Positions 5,625-5,990 of a DNA stretch of 5,990 nucleotides are shown piece after piece. A model generated the notes under the pieces. That model did not search any database. It worked only from the letters and a program-made list of their open reading frames with translations, and was not told the origin of the DNA. A program made the position numbers and the translations under genes. Source of the DNA: Crocinitomicaceae bacterium (GTDB lineage Bacteria > Bacteroidota > Bacteroidia > Flavobacteriales_D > Parvicellaceae); the NCBI GenBank assembly GCA_002727735.1, contig PBXW01000078.1:1-5990 (forward strand). Direction: 5' to 3'. Within the stretch, counting starts at the first letter, position 1. The number at the start of each line of letters is the position of its first letter.

Positions 5625-5990
5625 TTATTGTGTGAAATATACTAATGCAGCTGTAACAGCTAGAATTATAAATGCAAAAGCAACAATTTTTATCCAACTA
5701 TAAGGCCTTTCTCCTTGAATCTCGCCAGTTCTACCGTTAACTAAAAACTGATATAATTTGTTCTTGTACTTGTATGCACAAACAAAAACAGGTAAGAGTA
5801 AGTGTTTGAACTTTATATTTTCATAATTGGTATTCAGCAAAATAATTCGTTGATCATCTCCACCAATATCTCTTTTCACTAAAGTTCTAATTTTAACATC
5901 GGCAATATCTTTAGCTATTTCAAATCCTTCACTTAGATTAATTTGATACTTCTCTGTTATAAAACCACTTAAATAACTTTTATCAAATGC
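5625..5990 (-). CDS. Membrane-anchored protein, C-terminal part only (gene runs off the right edge); probable zinc-ribbon membrane protein family
   Basis: The frame is open from the TAA at 5627-5625 right up to the window edge, giving 121 visible residues. A GTG at 5879 can look like a start, but the upstream codons read as ordinary protein of the same family (SGFITEKYQINLSEGFEIAK), so it is internal. The visible part has KRDIGGDDQRI (39-49) and KHLLLPVFVCAYKYKNK (62-78). It continues with LYQFLVNGRTGEIQGERPYS (79-98) and ends in one hydrophobic segment (about 100-119). I associate the LPVxxxxYxYxxKxYxFLVNGxTGExQGERPYSxxK pattern with bacterial membrane proteins that carry an N-terminal zinc ribbon and are sometimes annotated as PriA-like or TFIIB-type zinc-ribbon proteins. 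The zinc ribbon itself would lie outside the window, so this part is inference. It is followed after one base by the DJ-1 family gene. The biological role is unknown. Confidence 0.7.
   Translation of the reverse strand, partial: AFDKSYLSGFITEKYQINLSEGFEIAKDIADVKIRTLVKRDIGGDDQRIILLNTNYENIKFKHLLLPVFVCAYKYKNKLYQFLVNGRTGEIQGERPYSWIKIVAFAFIILAVTAALVYFTQ

Noticed and set aside
1..5990. Search for CRISPR arrays, insertion sequences, phage genes, toxin-antitoxin pairs or a defence cluster.
   Set aside because: No regularly spaced repeats, transposase or integrase motifs, terminal inverted repeats or recognisable defence domains were seen on either strand; coding genes, a tRNA and short gaps account for the window.

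Overview
The window looks like a piece of a Bacteroidota chromosome, probably Flavobacteriia or a related marine lineage. The evidence is a strongly AT-rich composition, weak or absent Shine-Dalgarno sequences, Bacteroidota-type TAnnTTTG promoter elements, and protein types typical of that phylum: a START-like/SRPBCC protein beside an enlarged LptF/LptG permease and a RibB with the HGRGLIC motif. All protein genes lie on the minus strand. The only plus-strand gene is a tRNA-Met.

In minus-strand transcription order (right to left), the window starts with the C-terminal part of a membrane-anchored protein cut by the right edge (5625-5990), probably the zinc-ribbon membrane protein family. One base after it begins a DJ-1/PfpI family enzyme resembling isonitrile hydratase (4913-5623). 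A plus-strand elongator-type tRNA-Met(CAU) (4789-4865) has a matching promoter element upstream. A rho-independent terminator downstream of it runs into the 3' end of the DJ-1 gene.

Left of the tRNA, and divergent from it, is a likely operon: START-like protein (4249-4629), LptF/LptG-type LPS-export permease (2771-4219), two GT4-type glycosyltransferases (1575-2774 and 394-1578), and the N-terminal part of ribB (1-362). The permease, second glycosyltransferase and first glycosyltransferase are joined by two successive 4-base ATGA stop/start overlaps, so the three are probably translated in a coupled way. The permease would move lipopolysaccharide out of the inner membrane, and the glycosyltransferases plausibly build a cell-surface glycan. 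RibB makes the four-carbon precursor of riboflavin and is probably a passenger in the operon.

I see no CRISPR array, insertion sequence, integrase, phage gene or recognisable defence system. The most notable features are the glycosyltransferase pair placed tightly between lptF and ribB, the helical insertion in the permease, and the short copy of the acceptor-stem sequence just ahead of the tRNA. Most of the window is ordinary core genome.
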